Assembly (NCBI GenBank): GCA_964621455.1
Contig: CAZULW010000002.1
Span: forward strand, 1 to 64,000
DNA from: G020354025 sp964621455
GTDB lineage: Bacteria > Fidelibacterota > Marinisomatia > SCGC-AAA003-L08 > TS1B11
Length of the DNA stretch: 64,000 nucleotides
Direction of reading: 5' to 3'
Position 1 is the first letter of the stretch. Each line of letters starts with the position of its first letter. Position numbers and translations under genes: made by a program. Shown here piece by piece: positions 42,978 through 53,655 of the stretch. Under the pieces are notes generated by a model. That model was not told where the DNA came from. It ran no database searches and saw only the letters and a program-made list of their open reading frames with translations.

Positions 42978-43427
42978 TTAATCCCGGAGCTGCTCGATCT
43001 CGGTCTGGAATTCCCCGATATCCTGGAAGGCTCGATAGACCGAGGCAAACCGAATGTAGGCTACCTTGTCCAGCTCTTTCAGGGTTTCCATGACCAGGTC
43101 TCCTATCTGGGCCGATGCTATTTCTGCCTGGCCCAGGTCCTCGATCTCCTTGTGAACCCGGGCGGCGGCACTCATGATCTGCTCAGCGGATACGGGCCGT
43201 TTGTTGCAGGCGATGCGGATGCTCCGCTCAATGCGCTGGCGATCGTATTCAACCCGCTTGCCGTCCTTTTTGATCACCAGCAGGGGGTGCTTAACCACGT
43301 ATTCATAGGTGGTGAACCGGCTATGGCAATCAAGGCACTCCCTGCGGCGGCGGATGGAACCGTCGCGACTGACGGTCCGGCTGTCTACCACCTTGTTCTC
43401 CACCGACTTACAGTAGGGACAGTTCAT
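42978..43427 (-). CDS. nrdR: Transcriptional repressor NrdR
   Basis: The protein has 149 residues. A zinc ribbon (MNCPYCKSVENKVVDSR ... RRRECLDCHSRFTTYEY) is followed by an ATP-cone that senses dATP/ATP (VIKKDGKRVEYDRQRIERSI, then FASVYRAFQDIGEF). It represses ribonucleotide reductase genes, which are not in the window. It is 4 bases after the glyA stop, so it is in the same operon. Confidence 0.95.
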   Translation of the reverse strand: MNCPYCKSVENKVVDSRTVSRDGSIRRRRECLDCHSRFTTYEYVVKHPLLVIKKDGKRVEYDRQRIERSIRIACNKRPVSAEQIMSAAARVHKEIEDLGQAEIASAQIGDLVMETLKELDKVAYIRFASVYRAFQDIGEFQTEIEQLRD

Positions 43428-43431
43428 AACC

Positions 43432-44727
<1,296 letters not shown>

Positions 44728-44847
44728 GGGATCAATGCTTTATATCGATGCTAAGGGTGCCCCCCATGAAAGGAAGATCAGCTCGCAGAACTCCCGGCCA
44801 TCTATGAAGGGTACAGGGGTGGTTCACGCCCGCAGCGACCGGTGGAA

Positions 44848-46134
44848 CTATGGTCTTCTGACGGTACGCGTGATCCAGTTGTAACAATCCCCTTCAGGCT
44901 TAAACACCCGGAGGTCCGCCGGCTGCAGGAACCAGTCACCTTTAGAAGGGATCAGGTTTTTTTCCAGGAAATCAGATCGAGTACGTGCCCGGCGGTAGCC
45001 TTTATTCACCGCGCTGCGATAGTCCTCAAAAGCCATCTGGAAAACCAGCTTATCCTGGAAATTCGGTGCTCCGCTCTCATGGCCGCCCACGCAGTCGTCT
45101 GCGGCGGTATAATAAATCTCCGCCCGGGCGTAGAGGGCTTCTCCCCCATTGGTGGAGACCTTCAGAGCCGTTTCTGCCCATTCCAGCGCCCGGGGGAACT
45201 CCCCTTTCCTCAGACATGCTCTGGCTAACTCCAGGGCCGGCTTCTCATCGGTGCGGTCCAGTCCAAACAGGCGCTCCAATGCGGAGATGGCCCGGTCAAT
45301 ATCACCTTCATCCAAGGCGGCACTGGCCAGCAATTCGTAGGCGCCGCTAGCGGTGGGCGTATGCTGAATGACTCCCTCTAATACACGATATGCCAGGGCA
45401 TAATCGAGGTTTTCCACCAGCTTAGCGGCGTAATCAATCCCCCACTGGGCATTCGATGGGTTATCCTCCCAACGCTGGCGTATGAAGGTCAAAGGATCCT
45501 TGCCAGCCGCTTCGTAGGCGTCAATGATATCAGTTTGAACTCGAGGGTTATTAGGCTCAACCTCAAGCCAGCGTTGCAGGGTAATGACCAGGTCATCGTA
45601 TCGTTCCGTCTGTCTGAGCAGGTCGGTTAACGTGGCGAAAATCTCCACGTTAGTCGGATCCACTTCCAGGTAGCGCTCATAGTAGTAGATCTGCTCGTCG
45701 ATATTACCCTGGCGTCTCAGGGCGTAAGCGATATTCTCAAGAAGATTCTTGTCTTCAGGAAGATATCTCAGCCCCTGTTTAAACGCCCAGATGGCGCTGT
45801 CCAGGTTGCCCAGCTCGATGTAGGCGCGCCCGAAGTAGACGTATACCTCTTCTGCATTTTCCTCGCCGCAGCCCAGATTCACCATCTTGAGATAATTCCT
45901 GACGGATGATTCAAATTCCCGGTTCTTAAAATACTCCCAGGCGTTGGACAGGGCGATGAGACATTCTCGTTCGCGTCTCTCCAGCTCTTCTTTCGTCAGC
46001 GCAGGCTCTTCTTCCCCCTCGCCGGCTGGTGGTGGTACACACATCTGTAACGTCATGACCGCTGCGGCAATCCCGAGGGTCACCAACAGACGCGTTGTGG
46101 TGATCTTGAATGGTTTCACGATACTTAATCCCAT
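44848..46134 (-). CDS. TPR lipoprotein
   Basis: The protein has 428 residues. A signal (TTTRLLVTLGIAAAVMTLQM) precedes Cys at a weak lipobox (LQMC), so it is probably an outer-membrane lipoprotein. An acidic linker is followed by about eight tetratricopeptide repeats (YVYFGRAYIELGNLDSAIWA, NIAYALRRQGNIDEQIYYYE, ASAALDEGDIDRAISALERL). The C-terminal piece (YNWITRTVRRP) is not a repeat. It overlaps the upstream barrel gene by 10 bases, so it is likely to act with it in the envelope. Confidence 0.7.
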   Translation of the reverse strand: MGLSIVKPFKITTTRLLVTLGIAAAVMTLQMCVPPPAGEGEEEPALTKEELERRERECLIALSNAWEYFKNREFESSVRNYLKMVNLGCGEENAEEVYVYFGRAYIELGNLDSAIWAFKQGLRYLPEDKNLLENIAYALRRQGNIDEQIYYYERYLEVDPTNVEIFATLTDLLRQTERYDDLVITLQRWLEVEPNNPRVQTDIIDAYEAAGKDPLTFIRQRWEDNPSNAQWGIDYAAKLVENLDYALAYRVLEGVIQHTPTASGAYELLASAALDEGDIDRAISALERLFGLDRTDEKPALELARACLRKGEFPRALEWAETALKVSTNGGEALYARAEIYYTAADDCVGGHESGAPNFQDKLVFQMAFEDYRSAVNKGYRRARTRSDFLEKNLIPSKGDWFLQPADLRVFKPEGDCYNWITRTVRRP

Positions 46135-47366
46135 CTTTTATTTGGTCGCATGAACCACAATTCCGCAGTGGTCACCCCCACGGAAAGTTGATAAAAGTCT
46201 TCAAATTGCACGTCGGGCAACAGACCGTCACGCCGCCCAACCTGAATGGCCAGGTCAACCCGATGGCCGAACCCCCGGGATCGAAAACCGATACCGACGG
46301 AGAAGGCAAACTCAGCCAGGGGGTCATTTTTCAAGGCAGAAAGATAATAAACCTTCCGGTAAAATCCCATGCGATAATACAGCCGTCCAATGAACCATGC
46401 CTCATCGGCGCTCGGGATTCGGGACCAGCCCACCCGCAGCGAACGGGTCGCCTCCAGGTGCTGACCAAAGACCATATCGTTCCATGCCGCCTTCAGCAGT
46501 CGTGAGAAGCCGGCCTCCGCCATCACGCGATGCTTCAGGGCAATATCCATACCATAGCCAACGACGATAGAAGCCGGCGAGCCAACACCACCGTGTCGCA
46601 GCAGGTTAGACCTCGACAGACCGTAATACTTTTGAACTTCAATCAGTTTCAGTGTGAGCGGTAAAACGGCTTTAATCCCCAACCACCCTTTGGATTTCGG
46701 GGGAACGGCGGCCAGGAGACTCAACGCCAACCTCTGGCCGCTGAACTCCAGTCTTCGCTCGGCAATCATATAATCAAATAAATCGTCCCGACCGCCTTTA
46801 TCCGAGAATATAAGCGTGTCGCCTTGTGTTAAGGAGCCAAACAGGATGTCCAGGGAAACCCCCAGGGAAACGGCCGGCCCGATCCGCCGGGAGAAGCCAA
46901 GCTTGAACGCCGATATTCCCCCTTCAAAGGATCGGTTCTGGACATAGCTCAGGATGTCCTGGCCCAGGGTATCTCCGCGGGTGGTATCACTCAGTGCCAG
47001 ATCCACCCGGGTCACCGGCTGGATGGCGATGCCGTAGCTGGTGCGCCGGTCGGCGTGAATCAGAAACTGAAAGTTCTGCGGCCCCGCCCGGTTGTAGGTG
47101 CCCAGGTCGCCCAGGCGCGTCTCTCCGGCCGCCAGTGCAACGTGGAGCTGCGTGGCCCGGATCTGGTGCCAGGTGGACGGAGTTGAGTAAAGCCATTCCT
47201 GCGTCCCTCCGGGAACGGTAGTGATGCCACCTATCCCCTGGCTCACCACGTCGGGAGTGGGCTGTATCATTCCAAAGCCCACCAGCTCCAGGCCTGATTG
47301 GGCTGCCGCCGGAGTGACCAGCCCCAGCACCAGGATAGCAGCCCAGATGTATCCCGGCGGCTTCAT
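46125..47366 (-). CDS. Outer-membrane beta-barrel protein (FadL/PorQ-like)
   Basis: The protein has 413 residues with a signal peptide (IWAAILVLGLVTPAAAQ). It has alternating strands throughout (IAIQPVTRVDLALSDT, FKLGFSRRIGPAVSLGVSLD, FAFSVGIGFRSRGFGHRVDL) and ends in AELWFMRPNKRWD. The start of the mature protein (LVGFGMIQPTPDVVSQGIGG) recalls FadL/PorQ-type proteins of FCB bacteria. It shares one base with the gene upstream (TAATG) and 10 bases with the TPR gene. Substrate unknown. Confidence 0.6.
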   Translation of the reverse strand: MKPPGYIWAAILVLGLVTPAAAQSGLELVGFGMIQPTPDVVSQGIGGITTVPGGTQEWLYSTPSTWHQIRATQLHVALAAGETRLGDLGTYNRAGPQNFQFLIHADRRTSYGIAIQPVTRVDLALSDTTRGDTLGQDILSYVQNRSFEGGISAFKLGFSRRIGPAVSLGVSLDILFGSLTQGDTLIFSDKGGRDDLFDYMIAERRLEFSGQRLALSLLAAVPPKSKGWLGIKAVLPLTLKLIEVQKYYGLSRSNLLRHGGVGSPASIVVGYGMDIALKHRVMAEAGFSRLLKAAWNDMVFGQHLEATRSLRVGWSRIPSADEAWFIGRLYYRMGFYRKVYYLSALKNDPLAEFAFSVGIGFRSRGFGHRVDLAIQVGRRDGLLPDVQFEDFYQLSVGVTTAELWFMRPNKRWD

Positions 47367-48607
47367 TACGGGACCTCCTCGTACGGGCGGCTGTAGATAA
47401 TTTCCAGACGAGGCCGTAGGCTTTCAGACGTGTCAGGCCCCCAGAAGTAGAGGTGGTCAAAGTCGTTATGTCGCGGCCTGACCACAATGTCCAGGCCGTG
47501 ATTTTCGGAAGGCCTGTTGGCAAAGGCTGCCACGATGTCCCTCAGGTACAGGACGAGGCTGTCAGACCCCACCGGGTCCGTGTACGTGGCCTCGACATAG
47601 GCCACCGTGGAGTCCTCCTGGCCCCAGGGTGTGCCACGCTGCAGAATCCGAAGAGCTACCTGTCCAGCGGATACCCGGGAGGCGGCGGACTCTACATGAA
47701 GGATTAGACGAGCACTGGCGACCATGCTGGTAGAATCGACACCAATGGAGCCAAGGTGGCTGCGGAACCCTTCGCTGTGGTTCACGTGAAGGAGCTTCCC
47801 ATCTCCATTGCTGGGCGCCGTGGAGGCATCGGAGCGGAAAATGCTGAGGTCTTCGGTAGCCTTTAGGAAGGTAGTGCGAATAGTATCCTCACCCGATGAG
47901 GTGGTATCGTGGATGTCCACAGCGAGGTAGGGCGTAAAAATGGCCTGGCGGGAATGGAAACTAAAAAGTCCCCCTTCGCCCACCAGCTGCAGTAGAAAGC
48001 CGTTGCTCGCTTTCTCTCCGGCATGCCATCCACGGAGAAATAGGGTATCTACCTCGAAGATGAGATGTTCCATGTGCACACGGCTCATGGAAGTAGATGT
48101 GTTGCCATCGTAGGCCAGGATTGAATCTTCGACCATAAAGCCCACATCAATGGGCTCCAGGTGGGAAAAACTCGCTACGGTGAGGCCGGTATCCGATTCA
48201 GACCATATTGTATCCAGAGTATCAACGGCCTTAAGTGCAAAGCTCTGAGTTGGATCAGGCAACGCATCACCGAAGAGCCGACGAAAAAGAATGATACGCC
48301 CTTCAAGAGCGTTCGTCAAGTCGGAGCTATCTATGCCGGCAAACCGCATAAGAATGCCCGACTCTCGGAAGGGGTCCTGGGTGAAGCCAGCATACAGGGT
48401 AAGGCTGCCGCCGTGGCTGGGCGTGCGAACAAAGACCGTGTCCAGCATCGTACTGATGGTGGTACCTTCGAGCACCCCTCCGCTCCCTGGAAGGTCCGCG
48501 ATGATCGGGTTCTGTTCACAGCGGTTCAGGATCAGCAACAGTCCCGCCGCCGAGGCCACAGGGATAAGCCAGGCCCATCGGATAGGGGATAACGAACGCC
48601 TGATCAT
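47366..48607 (-). CDS. DNRLRE-domain-like exported protein
   Basis: The protein has 413 residues with an N-terminal hydrophobic signal (WLIPVASAAGLLLILNRCEQ) that has a Cys after an irregular lipobox. Its C-terminal half follows the DNRLRE-type beta-sandwich seen in cell-surface and secreted proteins: ARLILHVESAASRVSAGQVA, YTDPVGSDSLVLYLRDIV, and PRLEIIYSRP at the end. It carries repeated Asp-Thr/Ser clusters. It leads a three-gene run with the barrel and the TPR lipoprotein, which suggests a shared surface complex. Confidence 0.55.
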   Translation of the reverse strand: MIRRSLSPIRWAWLIPVASAAGLLLILNRCEQNPIIADLPGSGGVLEGTTISTMLDTVFVRTPSHGGSLTLYAGFTQDPFRESGILMRFAGIDSSDLTNALEGRIILFRRLFGDALPDPTQSFALKAVDTLDTIWSESDTGLTVASFSHLEPIDVGFMVEDSILAYDGNTSTSMSRVHMEHLIFEVDTLFLRGWHAGEKASNGFLLQLVGEGGLFSFHSRQAIFTPYLAVDIHDTTSSGEDTIRTTFLKATEDLSIFRSDASTAPSNGDGKLLHVNHSEGFRSHLGSIGVDSTSMVASARLILHVESAASRVSAGQVALRILQRGTPWGQEDSTVAYVEATYTDPVGSDSLVLYLRDIVAAFANRPSENHGLDIVVRPRHNDFDHLYFWGPDTSESLRPRLEIIYSRPYEEVP

Positions 48608-48633
48608 ATCCTGTTACGAACGGGACGGGGCGG

Positions 48634-49476
48634 TCAAAGGTTCCGTAGAATCTGCTCGAAGCGATTGGCGGCCTGGACCCAGGCCTCATCAGTATCCTCA
48701 GGTATTTCCAGCCGCTCTAACCCTTGACAGGACTTCAGCAGGCGGGCGAATCCAGACTCCTTTTCCAGGTCCGCATCCAGACACCCTTCCGGCGAGTGAA
48801 CGGAGATCACCTGGTCGGCAAAGTTAAGTGCCAGCTCCAGGTTATTCAGCCCGTTACCGGCTTTGGGCAGCCGCTCATCGGACGCGGGAGCAATATCGAT
48901 GGTGTTATACGCGCGCTGGGTGAAAAAGGCGTTCTCGTTGGCCGAATGAAACAGGAAGACGGTTTTGATACCCTTATAGAAATCCTGGGCGGCATACTGC
49001 AGCTGGTACAGGGCCGGTACAAAGCTCATCTGCCAGTCATTGCAGATAATGATATCAGGTTTCCAGAAGAGATGGGTAAGATTTTCAAGGGCCACCCGGG
49101 CGAAATAGGCGTAGCGCTCAGGGTTATCTTTCAGCATCCGCCCGTTGCGAGCCTTATACAGCAGGTTGGTAACCGGCTTGAAGAATTGCCTGTCCTCCAT
49201 GAAGTAGACCTGTACCTTGGTATTGGGAATGAAGGCCGACTTGACACTGCCTATCCGTTCCTCGCCCGCGAAAGTGATGGGCATTTCCCGCAGACGGATG
49301 ACTTCCCGCAGAATGAACTTCCGCTCGCTGATATAGCCGTATTTGGGCTGAATGAGACGGATATCGAAATCCCGCTCTTGAAAAACCGAGCAGATGCGTT
49401 TTGAAAACTGTGCCAGGGAATAAGTTTCCGAGAAGGGTACGATTTCAGAGGATAAGTAGTAAACCTTTAATGCCAT
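48634..49476 (-). CDS. Glycogen/starch synthase N-terminal-domain protein (GT5, half-length)
   Basis: The protein has 280 residues. It matches only the first (acceptor) domain of GT5 glycogen synthase: VYYLSSEIVPFSETYSLAQF (in place of the usual EVAPFAKTGGLADV), QPKYGYISERKF, PDIIICNDWQMSFVPALYQ and KTVFLFHSANENAFF. The ADP-glucose-binding second Rossmann domain is absent, so a normal synthase reaction is not expected. The same short form occurs in Bacteroidetes, where its role is unclear. The start is ATG 49474-49476; the longer frame runs back through a tandem duplication into the YbgF-like gene. Confidence 0.7.
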   Translation of the reverse strand: MALKVYYLSSEIVPFSETYSLAQFSKRICSVFQERDFDIRLIQPKYGYISERKFILREVIRLREMPITFAGEERIGSVKSAFIPNTKVQVYFMEDRQFFKPVTNLLYKARNGRMLKDNPERYAYFARVALENLTHLFWKPDIIICNDWQMSFVPALYQLQYAAQDFYKGIKTVFLFHSANENAFFTQRAYNTIDIAPASDERLPKAGNGLNNLELALNFADQVISVHSPEGCLDADLEKESGFARLLKSCQGLERLEIPEDTDEAWVQAANRFEQILRNL

Positions 49477-49548
49477 GGATAGCCGCCCGCTAGCTGACTG
49501 AGTTGAGGTTAATAAGGACTTCTTCCAAAGGGATCCATTCGGATATGT

Positions 49549-49608
49549 AAACCGGCGTGCCTTGTCACCGAGATTGGAGAAACCGGCGTGCCTTGTTACC
49601 GAGATCGG
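49549..49608. repeat. 31-bp tandem duplication at the end of the YbgF-like gene
   Basis: Two 29-base copies (49549-49577 and 49580-49608) differ at two positions and are offset by 31 bases. Read on the minus strand each encodes a version of LGNKARRF/LGDKARRF. Because 31 is not a multiple of three, the second copy is entered in another frame and supplies the TGA stop at 49565-49567. Confidence 0.8.
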
Positions 49609-50500
49609 TGTCGGGATATTCATCCAGCAGTTTCCGGAACTCTATCCGTGCCCGATCATGACTGCCCACGTTCCAATAACTGAGCGCGATTTTATACCGG
49701 GCATCGTCCCCTTTGTCTGAGGCCGGGTAGTTGAATACGCGTTCAAATTCGGCAATCGCCCGCTTGAAATTTTTCGACGCGTAAAAGCACTCCGCCAGCC
49801 AGTACTGGGAATTATCCGCCAATTCGTGCTGCGACCCGCCGCTCACTAATTCAGCAAACCTGTCCTCTGCCTCACGATACTGGCCATTCTGGTAGGCCGT
49901 GAGGGCCTGAATGTACCGGCGCCTGAACTCCTCATCCGTTAACGCAGTTGAAGGTGGTGAAGATTCCGCCTCCCGGGCGGCCATGATATCGTTGAAACTG
50001 CCGGTCAGGGAAACAATCTTGTTCTCAAGCAACACCAGCTGGGACAGGATCTCAAAATTCGTACTGTCAATATAGGCCGCCTTGTCCTCCAGCAACCTGA
50101 TTTTGTTCATGATCAGACTCAATTGATTGACCAGGGTCAGCTCTGAGCTGTCCATGGCGGCCTTGGCCTTTACGGCCGACTCCAGCGATGCCCTGAGTTC
50201 AGGCACAACCCCAGTTACGTTTCGAAGGTTTCTTTCAAGCGTAATCACCCTGGCCCGCAGGCTGTCGCTATTTCTTTTCAGCACTGCAATGCGGCTGTTA
50301 ATCCGCCTGATTTCCTGGCTTATACTTGATGAAGAGGTAGGGGTGCGCTGCGTGGGCTGTTGTTTGGTTTGCTCATACTTCGCATGAGGTCCCAGCGACG
50401 AACCTTCAAAAACAGCCACCGCCCTGGGGACGATAACAGTTGGGAACAACAAAATCAGCGCTAGGGATGAGACTATACCTGGTACCAGCCGGTGCTTCAT
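49565..50500 (-). CDS. YbgF/CpoB-like periplasmic coiled-coil TPR protein
   Basis: The protein has 311 residues: a signal peptide (LVPGIVSSLALILLFPTVIV), a coiled coil (about 60-165: SQEIRRINSRIAVLKRNSDS, LLEDKAAYIDSTNFEILSQL), then three TPRs (YIQALTAYQNGQYREAEDRF, YWLAECFYASKNFKRAIAEF, YKIALSYWNVGSHDRARIEF) ending DEYPDTDLGNKARRFLQSR. This is the layout of CpoB (YbgF), which links peptidoglycan synthesis with Tol-Pal. It lies beside the rod-shape genes. Its last residues come from a 31-base tandem duplication. The start ATG follows CGGAGG. Confidence 0.7.
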   Translation of the reverse strand: MKHRLVPGIVSSLALILLFPTVIVPRAVAVFEGSSLGPHAKYEQTKQQPTQRTPTSSSSISQEIRRINSRIAVLKRNSDSLRARVITLERNLRNVTGVVPELRASLESAVKAKAAMDSSELTLVNQLSLIMNKIRLLEDKAAYIDSTNFEILSQLVLLENKIVSLTGSFNDIMAAREAESSPPSTALTDEEFRRRYIQALTAYQNGQYREAEDRFAELVSGGSQHELADNSQYWLAECFYASKNFKRAIAEFERVFNYPASDKGDDARYKIALSYWNVGSHDRARIEFRKLLDEYPDTDLGNKARRFLQSR

Positions 50501-50549
50501 CAAACCTCCGGTATCTATTGGACGATAAAAACCCCAAATGGATTACTAA

Positions 50550-50578
50550 AATTTAATACTTTAGCGTCGGAACGGCAA
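50550..50578 (-). promoter_or_regulatory. Putative promoter of the YbgF-like gene
   Basis: On the minus strand TTGCCG (50573-50578) and TAAATT (50550-50555) are 17 bases apart in the 160-base gap after rodA. It is a by-eye match only. Confidence 0.35.
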
Positions 50579-50660
50579 TGACGCATAACAACCCTCCCCG
50601 CCACAGCTCTTCTGACCCGTTCAGCGAATGCCCTCTAATAGCCGAGGTGGTGCCCCACGA

Positions 50661-51905
50661 TCAGGGCTCACCAGCAAGCAGATAATGAGTTACACCCACC
50701 AGTAGGAGGCATGTAAACAGGAAAGAACCCCCGTAGCTCATGAACGGCAGCGGCAACCCGGTAACCGGCATAAGTCCCGTGGCCATGCCCATATTCACAA
50801 ACACATGAACCAGGAAGATGGTGACGAACCCTAATATTGTCAAACTGGCGAATCGGTACTGGGTCGTAGAGGCCCGATCCAACATCCGCAGGAGCAGCCA
50901 GCTGAACAGAATCAGAATTACCAGGATGGCCAGAAATCCCGCCTCTTCACCGATGACGGCGATGATGAAGTCGGTATCGCTTACCGGGAGGAACCTCAGG
51001 TGGGTCTGGGTACCCTCGCCAATCCCTTTACCGAAAACACCACCGGACCCGATAGCCGTTCGGGATTGAAGTATCTGGTAGCCGGCACCATGTGGGTCTG
51101 CCGATGCGTCTAGCAACGTAAGGATTCGCCGCTGCTGATAAGGCTGGAGTCTGTTCCAGAGCACCGGGGCCAGGGTTCCAAAAAGGGCATTGACAACAAA
51201 AATGACGGTGCCCCACCGGGGTTGGCACTTGGAAAAGTAAAGGACCAGGATCAGGACAAGCATCCACGCCGAGAAGGCGTAGAAATTGAAGCCCGTGATA
51301 AGACTGACAAGCGGAGCCAGGATAACAAAGAGGTAAAAGGCAGAGATACCCGACCAGTACATCATGGGAATAGCCACAACCAGGTAAATGATCGCCGTCC
51401 CCAGATCAGGCTGCCCGATGATCAAGGCTGCCGGCAATACAGCAATTGCGAGCGGCACTAAAGCGTAGGGGAATTTTTCGAGGTATTTCTGGTAATCAGT
51501 AAGGTAACGGGCGATTGCGAACACCACAATAATCTTGCCGAACTCCGCCGGTTGCAGACGCAGCGGTCCCAGCGCGAGCCACCGCTTCCCGCCTGAGAAA
51601 GCCGGCATCAGATAGGTAATCAGGAGCAGGAGGATCAGCACGGCGTAAAGCCGATAGGCCTGGGCATAATAAAAACGGGGGTGAAGCCAGCGGAGCAGCC
51701 AAATCGCCAGGACGGAGAATGTCAGCCAAGCGGCCTGGCGGATGAAGTTGGAGGAGATGAGAGATTCCGGGAGACTGGTGCTGTAAAGCCCGATGAAACC
51801 TATCAGCAGGATGAAGGCAACCGGTGTCAGCAGAAGGGCGTCCCAGACGATCAGATTGGGCTGTCCTTTAAGGGATTTGAGCCAGGTCTTCCCCAACATC
51901 ACCAT
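50661..51905 (-). CDS. rodA: Rod-shape peptidoglycan glycosyltransferase RodA
   Basis: The protein has 414 residues, ten membrane helices, SEDS family. It polymerises lipid II with PBP2 in the elongasome. Typical stretches are GGKRWLALGPLRLQPAEFGK, IIGQPDLGTAIIYL, SRTAIGSGGVFGKGIGEGTQ, LPVSDTDFIIAVIGEEAGF and GLPLPFMSYGGS. The start is ATG 51903-51905 (or two codons later), inside the end of mrdA with a 38-base overlap. A still longer upstream frame has no signal. Confidence 0.92.
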   Translation of the reverse strand: MVMLGKTWLKSLKGQPNLIVWDALLLTPVAFILLIGFIGLYSTSLPESLISSNFIRQAAWLTFSVLAIWLLRWLHPRFYYAQAYRLYAVLILLLLITYLMPAFSGGKRWLALGPLRLQPAEFGKIIVVFAIARYLTDYQKYLEKFPYALVPLAIAVLPAALIIGQPDLGTAIIYLVVAIPMMYWSGISAFYLFVILAPLVSLITGFNFYAFSAWMLVLILVLYFSKCQPRWGTVIFVVNALFGTLAPVLWNRLQPYQQRRILTLLDASADPHGAGYQILQSRTAIGSGGVFGKGIGEGTQTHLRFLPVSDTDFIIAVIGEEAGFLAILVILILFSWLLLRMLDRASTTQYRFASLTILGFVTIFLVHVFVNMGMATGLMPVTGLPLPFMSYGGSFLFTCLLLVGVTHYLLAGEP

Positions 51906-53655
51906 ATCTTTCAATGAAATGGCGGAAGATTTCAGCAGCCAGCGGTGCAGCCGTCCGCGAGCCCAATCCTCCTTGTTCAACCAGCACCGTCACGACCAGT
52001 TCACGGCCTGACCTTGTTTTAACAAATCCGGAAAACCAGGAATGCCCTTCACCATGAGGATTCTGGGCTGTGCCGGTCTTCCCGTAGATAGCCCCCCCTT
52101 CAACCCGGGCTCGAAAGCCCGTGCCCTTCTCCCCGTTGATCACTTGATACAGGGCCTGCTGTATGTAACTCCAGATCCAGGGCGGCAAATCAATGACCCG
52201 CTCCCGGACCTCCTTCAAGCGGGGGGAAATCACCAGCTTTGGCACCATCAACCGCCCGCCGTTGGCGATGGCCGCGGTCATCCGTGTGATCTGGAGGGGT
52301 GTTACCAGTATATCACCTTGGCCCAGGACCAGGTTCAGGAGGTGCCCGGCGGTCCAGCCCTCATCAGCATACTTCCGGTCCATATACTCCGGCGTAGGCA
52401 CCAGGCCCACCGACTCCTGGGGTAACTCCACCCCTGTAGGGCTGCCGAAACCAAACTCGCGGGCCATCTCCGCCCAGGCATCGAAGCCGATCCACTGAAT
52501 GAGCTTATAGAAGTAGATGTTGCAGGATACCTTGACCGCATCTTCCATGTTAACGTGGCCGTGGCCGGGCCAGATGTTGCAGTGGAAAAGGCGATTGCCG
52601 AACTGGTAGATGCCGTTGCACTCCACTGTTGCTTCCGGGTCCACCTGGCCACCGGCGAGGGCAGCTGCTACCGCTACAAGTTTGAAGATGGAACCCGGCG
52701 GATAGAGGCCGTTTTTGGCGCGGTCCAGCAAGATTTTATCCGGGTGATCACGCCACTGCTCCCAAAGAGGAATCGGTATAGGACCGGTGAAGGGAGCCAG
52801 GACATAATCCGGGGCACTCACGTAAGTGAGAACCTCGCCGGTATTGGGCTCCATGGTAATCAACGCGCCGCGTCTGCCCTCCATAATCATCTCACCCAGA
52901 GCCTGCAGATCAATATCCAGCGCCAGGTGCATATCCTGGCCCGGGACTGGGCGCACGGCCGGCTTTTCGGTTACCTCGCCCAGATCCCGCAGCAGGTTGT
53001 CCACCAAATGGTAGCTATACCCGTCTTCCCCACGGAGAATCTGCTCGTAATGTTTCTCCAACCCGGCGGAGCCTACCACATCACCAAGATGGTAACCCTG
53101 ATTGCGATATCGCTCATAGTCGTCGGTTGAGACACTGCGGAGATAGCCAATGAGATGGGTGGCGCGCGCTCGGGACGGGTAGTGCCTGATAGCCCGATCT
53201 ACAAAGAAGATACCGGGGAACTCCAGGCGATGCTCCTCAAGATAAGACCTTTGGGGGAAGCTGACATTATCATAAAGGGTAACAGGCTGGAACCGCTGGT
53301 AGGGTTCATCGGCCTCCTCTATGATCCGGTGGATGTCTTCCTCTGTGATCTCTAGATACCTATCCAGCTCCTCCAGTTCCGCCAGGGAATGACGCACCTC
53401 AGCCGGTATAACTGAGAGGCTATATTGGGGACGGTTTGTCACCAAAAAATCGCCGTTGCGATCAAACATCATCCCCCTGGGAGCGGGCAGACGCACCTCC
53501 CGAATGCTGTTATCTTCAGCATAGGCGACGTATCGGTCGTGGTGGAGAACCTGAAACTGGAAAAATCGCAGACCTACGACGCCAAGTGGCAGGATAATAA
53601 TAGCGGCAATGAAGTTGCGCCGCCTGATAAGGAGAGCCGACAGCTGCTGATTCAT
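51868..53655 (-). CDS. mrdA: Penicillin-binding protein 2
   Basis: The protein has 595 residues and is a class B transpeptidase of the elongasome. An N-terminal membrane anchor (NFIAAIIILPLGVVGLRFFQ) precedes the dimerisation domain (RLPAPRGMMFDRNGDFLVTN). The active-site motifs are SIFK (PPGSIFKLVAV), SCN (KVSCNIYFYKL) and KTG (YGKTGTAQNPHGEG). It overlaps mreD by 4 bases (ATGA) and rodA by 38. Confidence 0.94.
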   Translation of the reverse strand: MNQQLSALLIRRRNFIAAIIILPLGVVGLRFFQFQVLHHDRYVAYAEDNSIREVRLPAPRGMMFDRNGDFLVTNRPQYSLSVIPAEVRHSLAELEELDRYLEITEEDIHRIIEEADEPYQRFQPVTLYDNVSFPQRSYLEEHRLEFPGIFFVDRAIRHYPSRARATHLIGYLRSVSTDDYERYRNQGYHLGDVVGSAGLEKHYEQILRGEDGYSYHLVDNLLRDLGEVTEKPAVRPVPGQDMHLALDIDLQALGEMIMEGRRGALITMEPNTGEVLTYVSAPDYVLAPFTGPIPIPLWEQWRDHPDKILLDRAKNGLYPPGSIFKLVAVAAALAGGQVDPEATVECNGIYQFGNRLFHCNIWPGHGHVNMEDAVKVSCNIYFYKLIQWIGFDAWAEMAREFGFGSPTGVELPQESVGLVPTPEYMDRKYADEGWTAGHLLNLVLGQGDILVTPLQITRMTAAIANGGRLMVPKLVISPRLKEVRERVIDLPPWIWSYIQQALYQVINGEKGTGFRARVEGGAIYGKTGTAQNPHGEGHSWFSGFVKTRSGRELVVTVLVEQGGLGSRTAAPLAAEIFRHFIERYGDVGEDLAQIP

